Shown one piece after another: positions 1-8,791 of a stretch of 64,000 nt of DNA (the first letter of the stretch is position 1; every line of letters starts with the position of its first letter). Source of the stretch: Candidatus Marithrix sp. Canyon 246 (lineage in GTDB: Bacteria; Pseudomonadota; Gammaproteobacteria; Beggiatoales; Beggiatoaceae); NCBI RefSeq assembly GCF_001723685.1, contig NZ_MCBX01000010.1, positions 27,852-91,851 on the forward strand, read 5' to 3'. The notes beneath the pieces are model-generated. The model was not told the DNA's origin. It searched no databases and was given only the letters and a program-made list of their open reading frames with translations. The position numbers and the translations under genes were made by a program.

Positions 1-2
1 CA

Positions 3-2093
3 ATGGAAAAGGCTGATACTTTATATTTGGCAACTGATCCAGATCGTGAAGGTGAGGCAATTTCTTGGCATTTATTAGAAATTTTACAGGATAAAAACTT
101 ATTAACTAATAAGCAAGTCTATCGCGTTGCATTTCATGAAATTACTAAGGAGGCAATTCAAGCCGCAATTGCTAATCCCGGTAAATTGTCTATGAATTTA
201 GTCAATGCACAACGCGCACGATTAGCTTTGGATTATTTAGTAGGTTTTACTCTCTCACCACTGCTATGGAAAAAGATTCGTTCTGGGCTTTCTGCTGGTA
301 GAGTGCAAAGCCCAGCTTTACGCTTAATTGTTGAACGTGAACAAGAAATCCAAGAATTTAAGCCGCGTGAATATTGGACCATAGAAGCTGATTGTAATAA
401 AAATAAGCAAAAATTTTTAGCTAAACTGAATTTATTTGCAAACAAAAAAATCACTCAATTTAGTATCACTAATGAAACTAAAGCCAGTGACATCAAAAGC
501 ACATTAATTGATCAAACGAATGGTAAATTAGAAGTAACAAAAGTTAATAAAAGGCAACGTAAACGTCAAGCTTCAGCACCATTTACAACTTCAACTTTAC
601 AACAAGAAGCAGCTCGTAAATTAGGTTTTACCACTAAACGTACCATGCAAGTTGCTCAACAGTTATATGAAGGCATAGACATTGGTAATGGTTCAGAAGG
701 TTTAATTAGTTATATGCGAACTGATTCTGTGAATTTAGCTAATGAAGCATTAGAAGAAATTCGTGAAGTTATTGTAGAACGTTATGGTAAGGATAATCTA
801 CCTAAACAGCCACGACAATATAAAACTAAAGCCAAAAATGCTCAAGAAGCACATGAAGCAATCCGCCCAACTGCTGCTAAACATTATCCTGAACAGATTA
901 AACAGTTTTTAAAACCAGAGCAGTTAAAACTTTATGCTTTAATTTGGCGACGTACAATTGCTTGTCAAATGATTCATGCCACACTTGATACGGTAGCAGT
1001 TGATTTAAGTGCAGGTGAAGCTAATAATTTTAGAGCTAATGGTTCAACTTTAGTTAATCCCGGCTTTATGGCAGTTTATCAAGAAAGCATTGATGATGAA
1101 AAAAATGCTGATAACAATGATAAAATGTTACCACCATTAGTAGTAGGTGATACAATTTCTTTAAAAGAAATAACAACTAAACAACACTTTACTGAACCAC
1201 CACCGCGTTTTACCGAAGCTAGTTTAGTTAAAAGTTTAGAAGAATTTGGAATTGGCAGACCATCTACTTATGCTAATATTATTTCTACTTTGCAGCAACG
1301 CGAGTATGTGGTATTAGAGAAAAAACGTTTTACACCCACAGATATAGGTGGAATTGTAACTAAGCTATTAACTACACATTTTAGCCGCTATGTAGATTAT
1401 GACTTTACTGCGCAATTAGAAGATGATTTAGATGCAGTGTCTCGTGGTGAAAAGGATTGGATTCCGTTAATGGAACAATTTTGGAGTCAATTTAAACAAT
1501 TAATTGATGAAAAAATGCACACAGTGGAGCGTAAAGATTTTACTCAAGAAGCGATAGATGAATCTTGCCCGAAATGTAAGAAACCATTAGTAAAACGTCT
1601 GGGTAAACGAGGTAAGTTTATTGGTTGTACTGCTTATCCAGATTGCGATTATACTCGTAGTCTTGATTCTGATGGAAATGATGGAGAACCAGCAGTTAGC
1701 AATGAACCTGAAATAGTCGAGGGGCGTAAATGTCCAAAATGTAAGTCTGCTTTACATATAAAACTATCTCGTACAGGTAGTAAATTTATTGGTTGTAGTA
1801 ATTATCCAAAATGTAAACATCTTGAGCCGCTAGAAAAACCAGAAGATACTGGAATAAAATGCCCAAGTTGTAACAAGGCGACACTAGTTAAGAAAAAATC
1901 TCGTTATGGCAAATACTTTTATTCATGTTCAACCTATCCAAAATGCAAATATGCAATACCTAATGAGCCGATAAAAGAAAGTTGTCCAAAATGTGATTGG
2001 GCAATTTTAATGCTTAAAACGACTAAGCGGCGCGGTACAGAAAAACTTTGCCCACAGAAAGAATGTGACTTTGTTGAAGCAGTTACTAGTTAG
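3..2093 (+). CDS. topA: DNA topoisomerase I, 5'-truncated by window edge
   Basis: Type IA topoisomerase that relaxes negative supercoils by passing one strand through a transient 5'-phosphotyrosine break. The frame is open at base 1, so the first methionine (base 3) is internal and part of the TOPRIM domain lies outside the window. The TOPRIM acidic motif DPDREGE is at residues 12-18, and the catalytic tyrosine is Y237 in the motif SYMRTDS. The C-terminal ~170 residues carry four Cys4 zinc-ribbon units (CPKC...CTAYPDC, CPKC...CSNYPKC, CPSC...CSTYPKC, CPKC...CPQKEC), as in gammaproteobacterial TopA. The length is consistent with loss of roughly 100-150 N-terminal residues. Identification is secure. 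Confidence 0.97.
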   Translation: MEKADTLYLATDPDREGEAISWHLLEILQDKNLLTNKQVYRVAFHEITKEAIQAAIANPGKLSMNLVNAQRARLALDYLVGFTLSPLLWKKIRSGLSAGRVQSPALRLIVEREQEIQEFKPREYWTIEADCNKNKQKFLAKLNLFANKKITQFSITNETKASDIKSTLIDQTNGKLEVTKVNKRQRKRQASAPFTTSTLQQEAARKLGFTTKRTMQVAQQLYEGIDIGNGSEGLISYMRTDSVNLANEALEEIREVIVERYGKDNLPKQPRQYKTKAKNAQEAHEAIRPTAAKHYPEQIKQFLKPEQLKLYALIWRRTIACQMIHATLDTVAVDLSAGEANNFRANGSTLVNPGFMAVYQESIDDEKNADNNDKMLPPLVVGDTISLKEITTKQHFTEPPPRFTEASLVKSLEEFGIGRPSTYANIISTLQQREYVVLEKKRFTPTDIGGIVTKLLTTHFSRYVDYDFTAQLEDDLDAVSRGEKDWIPLMEQFWSQFKQLIDEKMHTVERKDFTQEAIDESCPKCKKPLVKRLGKRGKFIGCTAYPDCDYTRSLDSDGNDGEPAVSNEPEIVEGRKCPKCKSALHIKLSRTGSKFIGCSNYPKCKHLEPLEKPEDTGIKCPSCNKATLVKKKSRYGKYFYSCSTYPKCKYAIPNEPIKESCPKCDWAILMLKTTKRRGTEKLCPQKECDFVEAVTS

Positions 2094-2098
2094 TGATT

Positions 2099-2131
2099 AA
2101 ACCTGACAGGTTTTTAAAACCTGTCAGGTTT
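2099..2131. repeat. Nested palindromic repeat (AACCTGACAGGTT type)
   Basis: Two 13-base units, AACCTGACAGGTT and AACCTGTCAGGTT, face each other across a short TTTAA spacer. Each unit is itself a perfect palindrome around one central base, so the element can fold as one long hairpin or two small ones. It lies between topA and the kinase gene and could act as a terminator for topA. Copies recur at 6629-6662 and 51691-51728, with a degraded one at 11384-11417. Confidence 0.85.
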
Positions 2132-2187
2132 GGCATACTATATGCCAAATAAGTTCTAAAAATTTTATTATCAATAAAAATATAACT

Positions 2188-4659
2188 ATGTGGAATATGA
2201 CTCAAAAGGTAAATAATTGGTTTATTGGTTTATTAGTTGGATTAATAATATTAATTATTACTTTAATAGGCTTGTTAGAACCTTTGGAACAGTTTGTTTA
2301 TGATTGGAGTATCGAATTAATAAATCATAATCCGGGTGACAAAGTTGCTGTTATTACTATTGATGGTAAATCACCAGCCGATGTAGCCAGAGTCATTAAT
2401 TTAGTTGCTCCACATAGTCAAGTTATCGCCACAACTCTTGATTTTAGCACATTACAAAAACCAGCTGGGCTGGTTTATATTGATGAATTAATGACATTTT
2501 ATCAAAATTCTAAACCATTGAACCTCATTAATGAGCAATTAATAAGTCAATTATCAAAAGTTAGGGGTAAATATAATAGTGATAGGCGACGTATAAGGCA
2601 AATAATTAGTAAGATCGCTCAATTGCCAGAAGCTTTGACAAGCCTTGAAGATAGATTACAAGCCGCCAGTATTGATTTGAATGGCGATAAAAGATTAGCT
2701 AGCTCTTTTAAACAAACTAAAAATCTAGTTTTATCTATGGAATTTTCTTTAGGTAAATCTAATGTTAATTTACCTGACTATATAATAAAACATGCCATTA
2801 AATCAGTTAGAACCCCATTTGATAGATCATTTAAAGTAGAGCAACCACCTTCTATTAGCAACTATATTGCACCCTTAGAAATTTTAGCTGAAAATGTTTT
2901 AAGCATTGCTTATTTAAACCCAATTAATAATAATCCACATCAATTTCCATTAGTTTTAAAGCATCAAGATCATTATTTGCCTTCATTACCCTTAGTATTA
3001 GTCGCTAATAGTTTGAAATCTGCTATTAAAGTTCAGCTTGGTAAAGGCGTGCATTTAGGCAAATTACAGATTAATACTGATGCTAATTTATTTATGCGAC
3101 CATTTTTTTATTCTAATTTAATGGTAGATTCTTATTCTGATTTATTATCTGGGCGTGTTGCCGCTGAAAAATATAAAGATAAAATCGTATTGTTAGGTGA
3201 TAAAGCATCTGCATTAGTAATCGCAAATACAGTTGCTAGTATATTGAACCAAGATTTTTTTATAATTCCAAATTGGGCAATAGCATTACAAATAATCTTA
3301 TTTTTATTGATACTAGCCTATGTTTGTTTGTTATTACCTAATATTTTTGTCAGCGGCGGAGCAGTCTTAATATTGTTTGTACTATATGTTGCATTATTAC
3401 ATCAAGGTTTGTTAGTGCAATTAATGCCATCTATATTATTAATCGTATGTACTTACTTAGTATTACAAATCAAAAACGCTATAGTTGTATATCAAAACGC
3501 TTTTCGTTTACATCCAGAAACAATTGAAGAAAATCGTTTATTAGGTTTAGCTTTTCAAGGGCAAGGCAATTTAGATTTAGCATTTGAAAAATTCAGTTTA
3601 TGCCCAGCCGATGAAACAATAATGAGTTTATTATATAATTTAGGCTTAGATTATGAACGTAAGCGCAATTTAAAACGCGCTGCTGGAGTATATCGTTATA
3701 TGATTCGCCAACACCCAAGATTCCGCGATGTAAAAAAACGCCTAGAACGATTACACGTTGTAAAAAAACCGCGATTATTAGATAGTAATTTTAATGAATT
3801 GCAATTAGATGATAATGGAGAAAAACCGGTTTTAGGGCGTTATCAAATCGAAAAACAATTAGGTAAAGGTGCTATGGGTGTTGTCTATCTGGGCACCGAT
3901 ACCAAATTAGACCGTTTAATGGCAATCAAAACCTTACCATTAGCACTAGAGTTTGAAGAAGAAGAATTACAAGAAGCCACAATACGCTTTTTTAGAGAAG
4001 CTTCAGCGGCAGGGCGTTTACAACATCCAAATATTGTTGCAATTTATGACGCTGGTGAAGAACAAGATTTTGCTTATATTGCTATGGAATTTTTTAAAGG
4101 TGGCAATTTAGTACCATTTACAGAAAAGGATAATTTATTAGCTATTGAAATTATTATAGATATAATGATTAGTGCTGCTGATGCATTACATTATGCTCAT
4201 AGTAATGAAGTTATACATCGTGACATTAAACCAGCCAATATCATGTATAATCCTGCTACTGAAAAAATCAAACTCACTGATTTTGGTATTGCGCATATCA
4301 CAGATTCCAATAAAACCAAAACCGGTGTAATCTTAGGCACTCCATCTTATATGTCGCCAGAGCAATTGGCAGGAAAACCCATAAATGGTAGTACAGATTT
4401 ATTTTCTTTGGGCGTGACTTTATATCAATTATTGACTGGAGAATTACCATTTCAAGCAGATTCTATGGCAACATTAATGTTCAAAATTACCAATGAAGCC
4501 CATCCAGATATTTTGACTATAAGAAAGGATATACCGCTGTGCTTAAAAAAAGTAATTGATATAAGTCTGCATAAAACCGTTTCACGGCGTTACCAAACTG
4601 GTTCTGAGTTTGCCAATGCACTGCGTGATTGTGGTAAATTAGGAAAAATATGTTATTAG
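2188..4659 (+). CDS. CHASE2-domain transmembrane serine/threonine protein kinase
   Basis: Predicted inner-membrane receptor kinase of 823 residues. One membrane segment is at residues ~10-32, then an extracytoplasmic CHASE2-like sensor region to ~355, then about three membrane segments at ~358-425. A short helical, TPR-like stretch (~440-520) follows, then a Hanks-type kinase domain from ~550 to 810. Kinase motifs are intact: glycine loop GKGAMGVVYLG (~559), catalytic HRDIKPAN (~677), DFG (~698) and GTPSYMSPEQ in the activation segment. Its last 10 bases overlap the start of a PP2C phosphatase gene, so the pair is probably translationally coupled and acts as opposing enzymes. The sensed signal is unknown. 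An alternative start 9 bases downstream is possible. Confidence 0.93.
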   Translation: MWNMTQKVNNWFIGLLVGLIILIITLIGLLEPLEQFVYDWSIELINHNPGDKVAVITIDGKSPADVARVINLVAPHSQVIATTLDFSTLQKPAGLVYIDELMTFYQNSKPLNLINEQLISQLSKVRGKYNSDRRRIRQIISKIAQLPEALTSLEDRLQAASIDLNGDKRLASSFKQTKNLVLSMEFSLGKSNVNLPDYIIKHAIKSVRTPFDRSFKVEQPPSISNYIAPLEILAENVLSIAYLNPINNNPHQFPLVLKHQDHYLPSLPLVLVANSLKSAIKVQLGKGVHLGKLQINTDANLFMRPFFYSNLMVDSYSDLLSGRVAAEKYKDKIVLLGDKASALVIANTVASILNQDFFIIPNWAIALQIILFLLILAYVCLLLPNIFVSGGAVLILFVLYVALLHQGLLVQLMPSILLIVCTYLVLQIKNAIVVYQNAFRLHPETIEENRLLGLAFQGQGNLDLAFEKFSLCPADETIMSLLYNLGLDYERKRNLKRAAGVYRYMIRQHPRFRDVKKRLERLHVVKKPRLLDSNFNELQLDDNGEKPVLGRYQIEKQLGKGAMGVVYLGTDTKLDRLMAIKTLPLALEFEEEELQEATIRFFREASAAGRLQHPNIVAIYDAGEEQDFAYIAMEFFKGGNLVPFTEKDNLLAIEIIIDIMISAADALHYAHSNEVIHRDIKPANIMYNPATEKIKLTDFGIAHITDSNKTKTGVILGTPSYMSPEQLAGKPINGSTDLFSLGVTLYQLLTGELPFQADSMATLMFKITNEAHPDILTIRKDIPLCLKKVIDISLHKTVSRRYQTGSEFANALRDCGKLGKICY

Positions 4660-5453
4660 AAATCGTTAGTGCTACTGATACCGGATTAATTCGCAATAAT
4701 AATGAGGATTATATTGCCAGTGATGCAGATTTAGGATTTGCAATTGTTGCTGATGGCATGGGCGGTTATCAAGCTGGTGAAGTTGCAAGTGCAATAGCAG
4801 TAACAACTGTGATTGCAGAATTAGAAATGTTACTAACAAAAAAAGCTAATTTGAAACGTCAGCCTAATCACCATTATCACACAACAACTGTGTGGCTAGA
4901 ACAAGCTGTTATTAAAGCAAATCAAATTATATATGAAACTGCGATGCAAAAACAAATGTATCAAGGCATGGGTACAACCGTAGTTGCAGTATTATTTCAT
5001 GATGATTTTCTCAGTATTGCACATGTAGGTGATTCACGTTTATATCGTTTACGAGCTAATAAATTTTGTCAAATTACAAAAGATCATTCAGTGCTACAAG
5101 AATTAATTGATTGTGGTTATTATTCGCGAGAACAAGCGCGTAAATCTCCAAATAAACATTTAGTAACCAAAGCATTAGGGATTGGGGAACAAGTAAGTGT
5201 AGAAATTCAAGAATGCAGTTTACTACATGAAGATATATATCTATTATGTTCTGATGGTTTAAGCGATATGCTGGATGATGATGAGATACATAAGCTGATC
5301 AAGAATGCCGAAACACTTGATCAAGCTGTAAAAGATTTGGTTAAAGCCGCTAATGATAAAGGCGGTAATGATAATATTTCTGTAGTTTTAGCTACTTTGT
5401 TAGAACCACAACGCAAGAGTAAATTAGCACAATGGTTGTTTCACTCTTCATAA
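4650..5453 (+). CDS. PP2C-family serine/threonine protein phosphatase
   Basis: Metal-dependent PPM/PP2C phosphatase of 267 residues, expected to reverse phosphorylation by the kinase encoded just upstream. PP2C motifs are visible: ADGMGGYQAGE near residue 33 (metal-binding Asp and Gly), GDSRLYR, CSDGLSDML and GGNDNISVVLA near the C terminus. No signal peptide or membrane segment, so it is cytosolic. It starts inside the kinase gene, with AGGAAAAAT providing a ribosome site, and its 3' end overlaps lolA (opposite strand) by 13 bases. Kinase plus PP2C pairs of this type are common regulatory cassettes; the substrate here is unknown. Confidence 0.95.
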   Translation: MLLEIVSATDTGLIRNNNEDYIASDADLGFAIVADGMGGYQAGEVASAIAVTTVIAELEMLLTKKANLKRQPNHHYHTTTVWLEQAVIKANQIIYETAMQKQMYQGMGTTVVAVLFHDDFLSIAHVGDSRLYRLRANKFCQITKDHSVLQELIDCGYYSREQARKSPNKHLVTKALGIGEQVSVEIQECSLLHEDIYLLCSDGLSDMLDDDEIHKLIKNAETLDQAVKDLVKAANDKGGNDNISVVLATLLEPQRKSKLAQWLFHSS

Positions 5454-6043
5454 ATAATATCTGATCCTGCTGGTGGTGTAAAAATAAACAAACCTTGATC
5501 CATTCTTTTATTTTTCTTTACACGACGAAAAGAAATATAACTTTTCTGATCTAAATTATCTAATAATTCAAATCCTTTTAAACTATTATATTTATTAAAT
5601 TTTATACGTATTTTCTTAAATGCTGCTTGTTTATCTTTAGGAGTCAATTCAAAAGCTTTTCTAGTATATGCTATTTGTCTGACTCTAAAATCCTTATTAA
5701 CTTTACGATTACTACTTAGTAAAAATGCAGGGGTTTTACCTAATGCTTTATTCATATTTTTAACAGTAACTTGATCTAAGTCATTATCATATATCCACAC
5801 CCTTTCTCCATCTGCAACAATTAATTGACTATAAGGCTTTTCATATACCCAACGAAATTTATTTGGACGTTGTACATACATCTTACCGCTTGATTTTTCT
5901 AATAATGTACCATTATCATTATAAATTCTTTGTTCAAAATTTGCTTGAAAAGTAGCTAAATTACCAAGGTAGCGGTTCAAGAAATCTTCGGCATGAAGCA
6001 AATTAGGAGCTAATACTAATATTAGTAATAAGGAATTTTTCAT
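5441..6043 (-). CDS. lolA: Outer-membrane lipoprotein carrier protein LolA
   Basis: Periplasmic chaperone that carries lipoproteins from LolCDE to LolB at the outer membrane. The N terminus is a signal peptide (MKNSLLLILVLAPNLLHA, cleavage after HA), followed by the family pattern of an N-terminal region with FEQ, a W-V-Y-x-P segment and the central LIVADGERVWIYDNDLDQVTV strand. About 200 residues, normal for LolA. The start at 6043 is preferred because its ATG overlaps the TGA of the upstream thioredoxin-like gene (ATGA), implying translational coupling; an in-frame ATG also exists at 6052. Convergent 13-base overlap with the PP2C gene. Confidence 0.93.
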   Translation of the reverse strand: MKNSLLLILVLAPNLLHAEDFLNRYLGNLATFQANFEQRIYNDNGTLLEKSSGKMYVQRPNKFRWVYEKPYSQLIVADGERVWIYDNDLDQVTVKNMNKALGKTPAFLLSSNRKVNKDFRVRQIAYTRKAFELTPKDKQAAFKKIRIKFNKYNSLKGFELLDNLDQKSYISFRRVKKNKRMDQGLFIFTPPAGSDIIYEE

Positions 6044-6597
6044 GGTTTCCATTTAATATTACAGCCTAGACTCGCTTTTTGATCTGAATCAACTGGCTTT
6101 CCTGCTAAAACTGCATCTAAAGCAGCGCGAATATCCTTAGCATTTACAGGCTCATTATTATGGGGTCTTGAGTCATCTAGTTGCCCGCGATAAATACATT
6201 TTAAATCTTTATCAAATATAAAGAAATCTGGTGTGCAAGCGGCTTGATAAGCTTTGGCTACGTCTTGAGTTTCATCAAATATATAAGGAAATGGATATGC
6301 TAATGTTTCTGAGGCTTCCTTCATTTTTTCTGGTGAGTCATCAGGATAATTGATAACATCATTAGAATTAATCGCCACAAAAGCAATACCTTTAGCTTGA
6401 TAATCATTAGCTAGTTTAACTAATTGGTCTTGTACATGTATAACATACGGGCAATGATTACAAATAAACATTACAACTGTAGCAAGATCAGATTTGACAT
6501 CTTGAAGTGCTACATGCTTTTCAGATTGTGGATTGTATAGATTAAAGTCAGGGGCGACGGTGCCGAGTGGCATCATATTGGATGGCGTTCTAGCCAT
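6040..6597 (-). CDS. Thioredoxin-family (AhpC/TSA-like) protein
   Basis: Thioredoxin-fold protein of the AhpC/TSA group that carries the motif CNHCPYV (CxxC-type) about 45 residues in, followed by a TPDFFIFDKD segment typical of the fold's cis-proline region. This subfamily is usually annotated only as 'thioredoxin family protein'; a redox role is expected but the substrate is unknown. The start at 6597 (MARTPSN) is chosen because AGGAG lies 9 bases upstream; the in-frame ATG at 6630 would add a short hydrophobic stretch without a good ribosome site. It overlaps lolA by ATGA, so the two genes are probably co-transcribed. Confidence 0.88.
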   Translation of the reverse strand: MARTPSNMMPLGTVAPDFNLYNPQSEKHVALQDVKSDLATVVMFICNHCPYVIHVQDQLVKLANDYQAKGIAFVAINSNDVINYPDDSPEKMKEASETLAYPFPYIFDETQDVAKAYQAACTPDFFIFDKDLKCIYRGQLDDSRPHNNEPVNAKDIRAALDAVLAGKPVDSDQKASLGCNIKWKP

Positions 6598-6628
6598 AAT
6601 TATTATTACTCCTATTATAATTTTAAGC

Positions 6629-6662
6629 AAAACCAGACAGGTTTTAAAAACCTGTCAGGTTT
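6629..6662. repeat. Nested palindromic repeat (AACCTGACAGGTT type)
   Basis: Second copy of the family seen at 2099, with one base change in the first unit (AACCAGACAGGTT). It lies between the lytic transglycosylase and thioredoxin-like genes, both on the minus strand, and may separate their transcripts. Confidence 0.8.
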
Positions 6663-6673
6663 AATTTCGGCTT

Positions 6674-7537
6674 TTATTGATAACGACGGCTATTTTCTAG
6701 CATTTTTTTGTAAGCAACTTCATGCTTAAAGTATTTCTTGTTTCTCTTATAATAAGATAAAACTTTTTTAACATAGTTTCTTGTTTCTCTGTAAGGAGGA
6801 ACTTTATAGCCATGACGTTTTACAGCAAATGGTCCAGCATTATAACCAGCAATTGCTAACTTTCTATTTTTATTAAAGAATTTTAGCAAATAACGTAAAT
6901 AGCGAGCACCGCCATATAAATTCGCGACAGGATTATAACGATTTTTTACACCCATTTCTCTTGCAGTTCCAGGCATTAATTGTGTAAATCCTGCTGCACC
7001 TACATGAGATCTAGCTTTTGGATTATAATTTGATTCCGCGCGTACAATTGCATGTAAAAATGCTGGTTCAATACCTACACTTTTAGCAACTACACGTATC
7101 ATTTTATTATAACGTTTATAACGTCCGCGTACTTTAGAAGAACGAATTAAGCTACTTAAACGAGGTTTACTAACATATCTAAACTTACCATTAGATTGAA
7201 TTGCATGTTTGGAAGCTAAACCTACTGGTTTAATTGGCTTCTGGTAATTATATCTATTTCTAATTGAAGCTACATTTACTCGTCTATGTGGCTTCTTGTA
7301 ACGATTTTGAGCAATGGTTTGAGTTTGAATTTGATTCCAATCCAAGGCAACCCATGCTGGTGTATCTTTATTCAGACTTGATGCAATTGTATCTAATTCA
7401 TGAATATGAAAAGCTAAATTTTCAACTTTCTTTTGTTCAGAATTATTAGATACATTCAGATCATTACTCTTAGGCATATTTGAACAAGCCGAGATGCTCA
7501 TTACCATTACAACTGAAAAAACTGCTTTCTTTGACAT
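6674..7537 (-). CDS. Lipoprotein lytic transglycosylase (SLT domain)
   Basis: Predicted membrane-anchored peptidoglycan lytic transglycosylase of 287 residues. The N terminus is a lipoprotein signal with lipobox SISAC (Cys18), then ~120 residues of polar, basic sequence, then an SLT domain. The catalytic glutamate is E168 in RAESNYNP. Later family motifs are present: GAAGFTQLMPGTA, NLYGGARYL, AGYNAGP and ETRNYVKKVL. It cleaves murein with formation of 1,6-anhydro-muramyl ends. It most resembles the short SLT lipoproteins; the exact Mlt class cannot be fixed from sequence alone. Confidence 0.93.
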   Translation of the reverse strand: MSKKAVFSVVMVMSISACSNMPKSNDLNVSNNSEQKKVENLAFHIHELDTIASSLNKDTPAWVALDWNQIQTQTIAQNRYKKPHRRVNVASIRNRYNYQKPIKPVGLASKHAIQSNGKFRYVSKPRLSSLIRSSKVRGRYKRYNKMIRVVAKSVGIEPAFLHAIVRAESNYNPKARSHVGAAGFTQLMPGTAREMGVKNRYNPVANLYGGARYLRYLLKFFNKNRKLAIAGYNAGPFAVKRHGYKVPPYRETRNYVKKVLSYYKRNKKYFKHEVAYKKMLENSRRYQ

Positions 7538-7713
7538 AATAATATGTCTCCTATTAAAATTTAAATGTTAATAAATATACTACTTCTCCTTTAAAGCAAA
7601 CACCCATACAGAATATTATTATTAATCCTTACAAGGAATTATAAAAAATCCTACCTTATTTATAATATGGGAAATCCTTGTATGAAATATGGATTATAAA
7701 GATATTTGAATAA

Positions 7714-8271
7714 TTATTCAACTATTTGTGTATTTGAATTTTTAGATACTTTCTCATATACTTGTACTTGTGGTTCTAATAATTCAAATCCGTTATGAAT
7801 ATTATGTCCCATTTTACCAGTAATAGATGCCACCCATTCAGTATATTCATCATTGGCTTCAATTAATTTATTCCAAACTCTTGGACGTACCTTTATTCTG
7901 ACTACTTTTCCATCAACATTTATACAAAAACGTTGCCAACCTCTTTTTATGGTTTCTACCCAATTAGGTAATTCGGTTATTTTAATATTTAGTTCTAATT
8001 TACCTATTGTTTTAGCGATTCTAATAGTTGATGGTCGTGATAATAAAGGTTCTTGTGGTGTATCTACCACAGATTCTGGTTTAAATTCTTGCTTTTTCTT
8101 AAATCTAGTTTCTTGAAATTGTTGTTCTGTAGCTGCTACTGGTTGAAACAGAGCAGCTTTTTTTCTTGAGCCTATTCTTAATTTGTTAGTGGTTTTTGTT
8201 TTATCATCTTGAGGTTTATGTAATTTTTTTTTCAAACCCAAGGTTAATTTGGGTTGATTTCCTTCATTCAT
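7714..8271 (-). CDS. Conserved hypothetical protein resembling cyanobacterial FinO-like proteins
   Basis: A 185-residue soluble protein. Residues 1-75 are basic and low-complexity (KLTLGLKKKLHKPQ, many Lys/Gln), suggesting nucleic-acid contact. Residues ~85-175 form a compact domain with GKLELNIKITELP, GWQRFCINVDGKVVRIKVRPRVWNKL and WVASITGKMG. From memory this domain resembles proteins annotated 'fertility inhibition FinO-like' in cyanobacteria, and the N-terminal KLTL motif recalls FinO/ProQ tails, so RNA binding is a reasonable guess. Its ATG overlaps the TGA of the YfcE-like gene upstream (ATGA), indicating co-translation. Confidence 0.6.
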   Translation of the reverse strand: MNEGNQPKLTLGLKKKLHKPQDDKTKTTNKLRIGSRKKAALFQPVAATEQQFQETRFKKKQEFKPESVVDTPQEPLLSRPSTIRIAKTIGKLELNIKITELPNWVETIKRGWQRFCINVDGKVVRIKVRPRVWNKLIEANDEYTEWVASITGKMGHNIHNGFELLEPQVQVYEKVSKNSNTQIVE

Positions 8272-8774
8272 AGATCTTTCCTTTCAAAGTGCATGGTTTC
8301 TAAGTCTGCAAATACATAGGTTGGAGTTGCGCCAATTCCAGCTACTGTGCCGGGATTACAGACAATTGTAGTTTTGCCTTTGATATTTTTTATAGTGTCA
8401 ATAGAAATAATATGGTTATGTCCGCAACAAACTAAATCATAATTGCCAGTTACCGCCATAGCTTTTGCATAATGTGGGTAATGGACTATAAAAATTCGTC
8501 GTTTCGCTAAAGTAAAGGCTGCATCTTGACCATAATACTTAATGAGATTATTTGATTTGTTCCCTAAACGAGATAAGTTATATAAATCTCCTGTATTATT
8601 GCCATGAATAGCATGTATAGGTAGATTCTGATCTTGTACTTTAGCAAGCGTACTCGGTGCAACAATATCTCCACAATGCAAAATTGCTTCCGCTCCTAAT
8701 TTTTTAGCATCTTCTATTGCGGCAATTAATAATGGAGCATTATCATGGCTATCCGATAAAATACAAATTTTCAT
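8268..8774 (-). CDS. YfcE/MJ0936-type metallophosphodiesterase
   Basis: Small calcineurin-like phosphoesterase of 168 residues. All metal-binding motifs are visible: DSHD near residue 8, GD in HCGDIV, GNN, an isolated H in VHYPH, and GHNH near residue 120, followed by CNPGTVAG. The length fits the YfcE family, which hydrolyses phosphodiester bonds in vitro; the natural substrate is unknown. First gene of a two-gene minus-strand operon with the FinO-like gene, divergent from trmJ (17-base gap). Confidence 0.9.
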   Translation of the reverse strand: MKICILSDSHDNAPLLIAAIEDAKKLGAEAILHCGDIVAPSTLAKVQDQNLPIHAIHGNNTGDLYNLSRLGNKSNNLIKYYGQDAAFTLAKRRIFIVHYPHYAKAMAVTGNYDLVCCGHNHIISIDTIKNIKGKTTIVCNPGTVAGIGATPTYVFADLETMHFERKDL

Positions 8775-8791
8775 TATAAGTTAATTTTAAA

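Noticed and set aside
7264..7449. Small plus-strand ORF inside the lytic transglycosylase gene
   Set aside because: Antisense to a well-supported lipoprotein gene, without family similarity or ribosome site.
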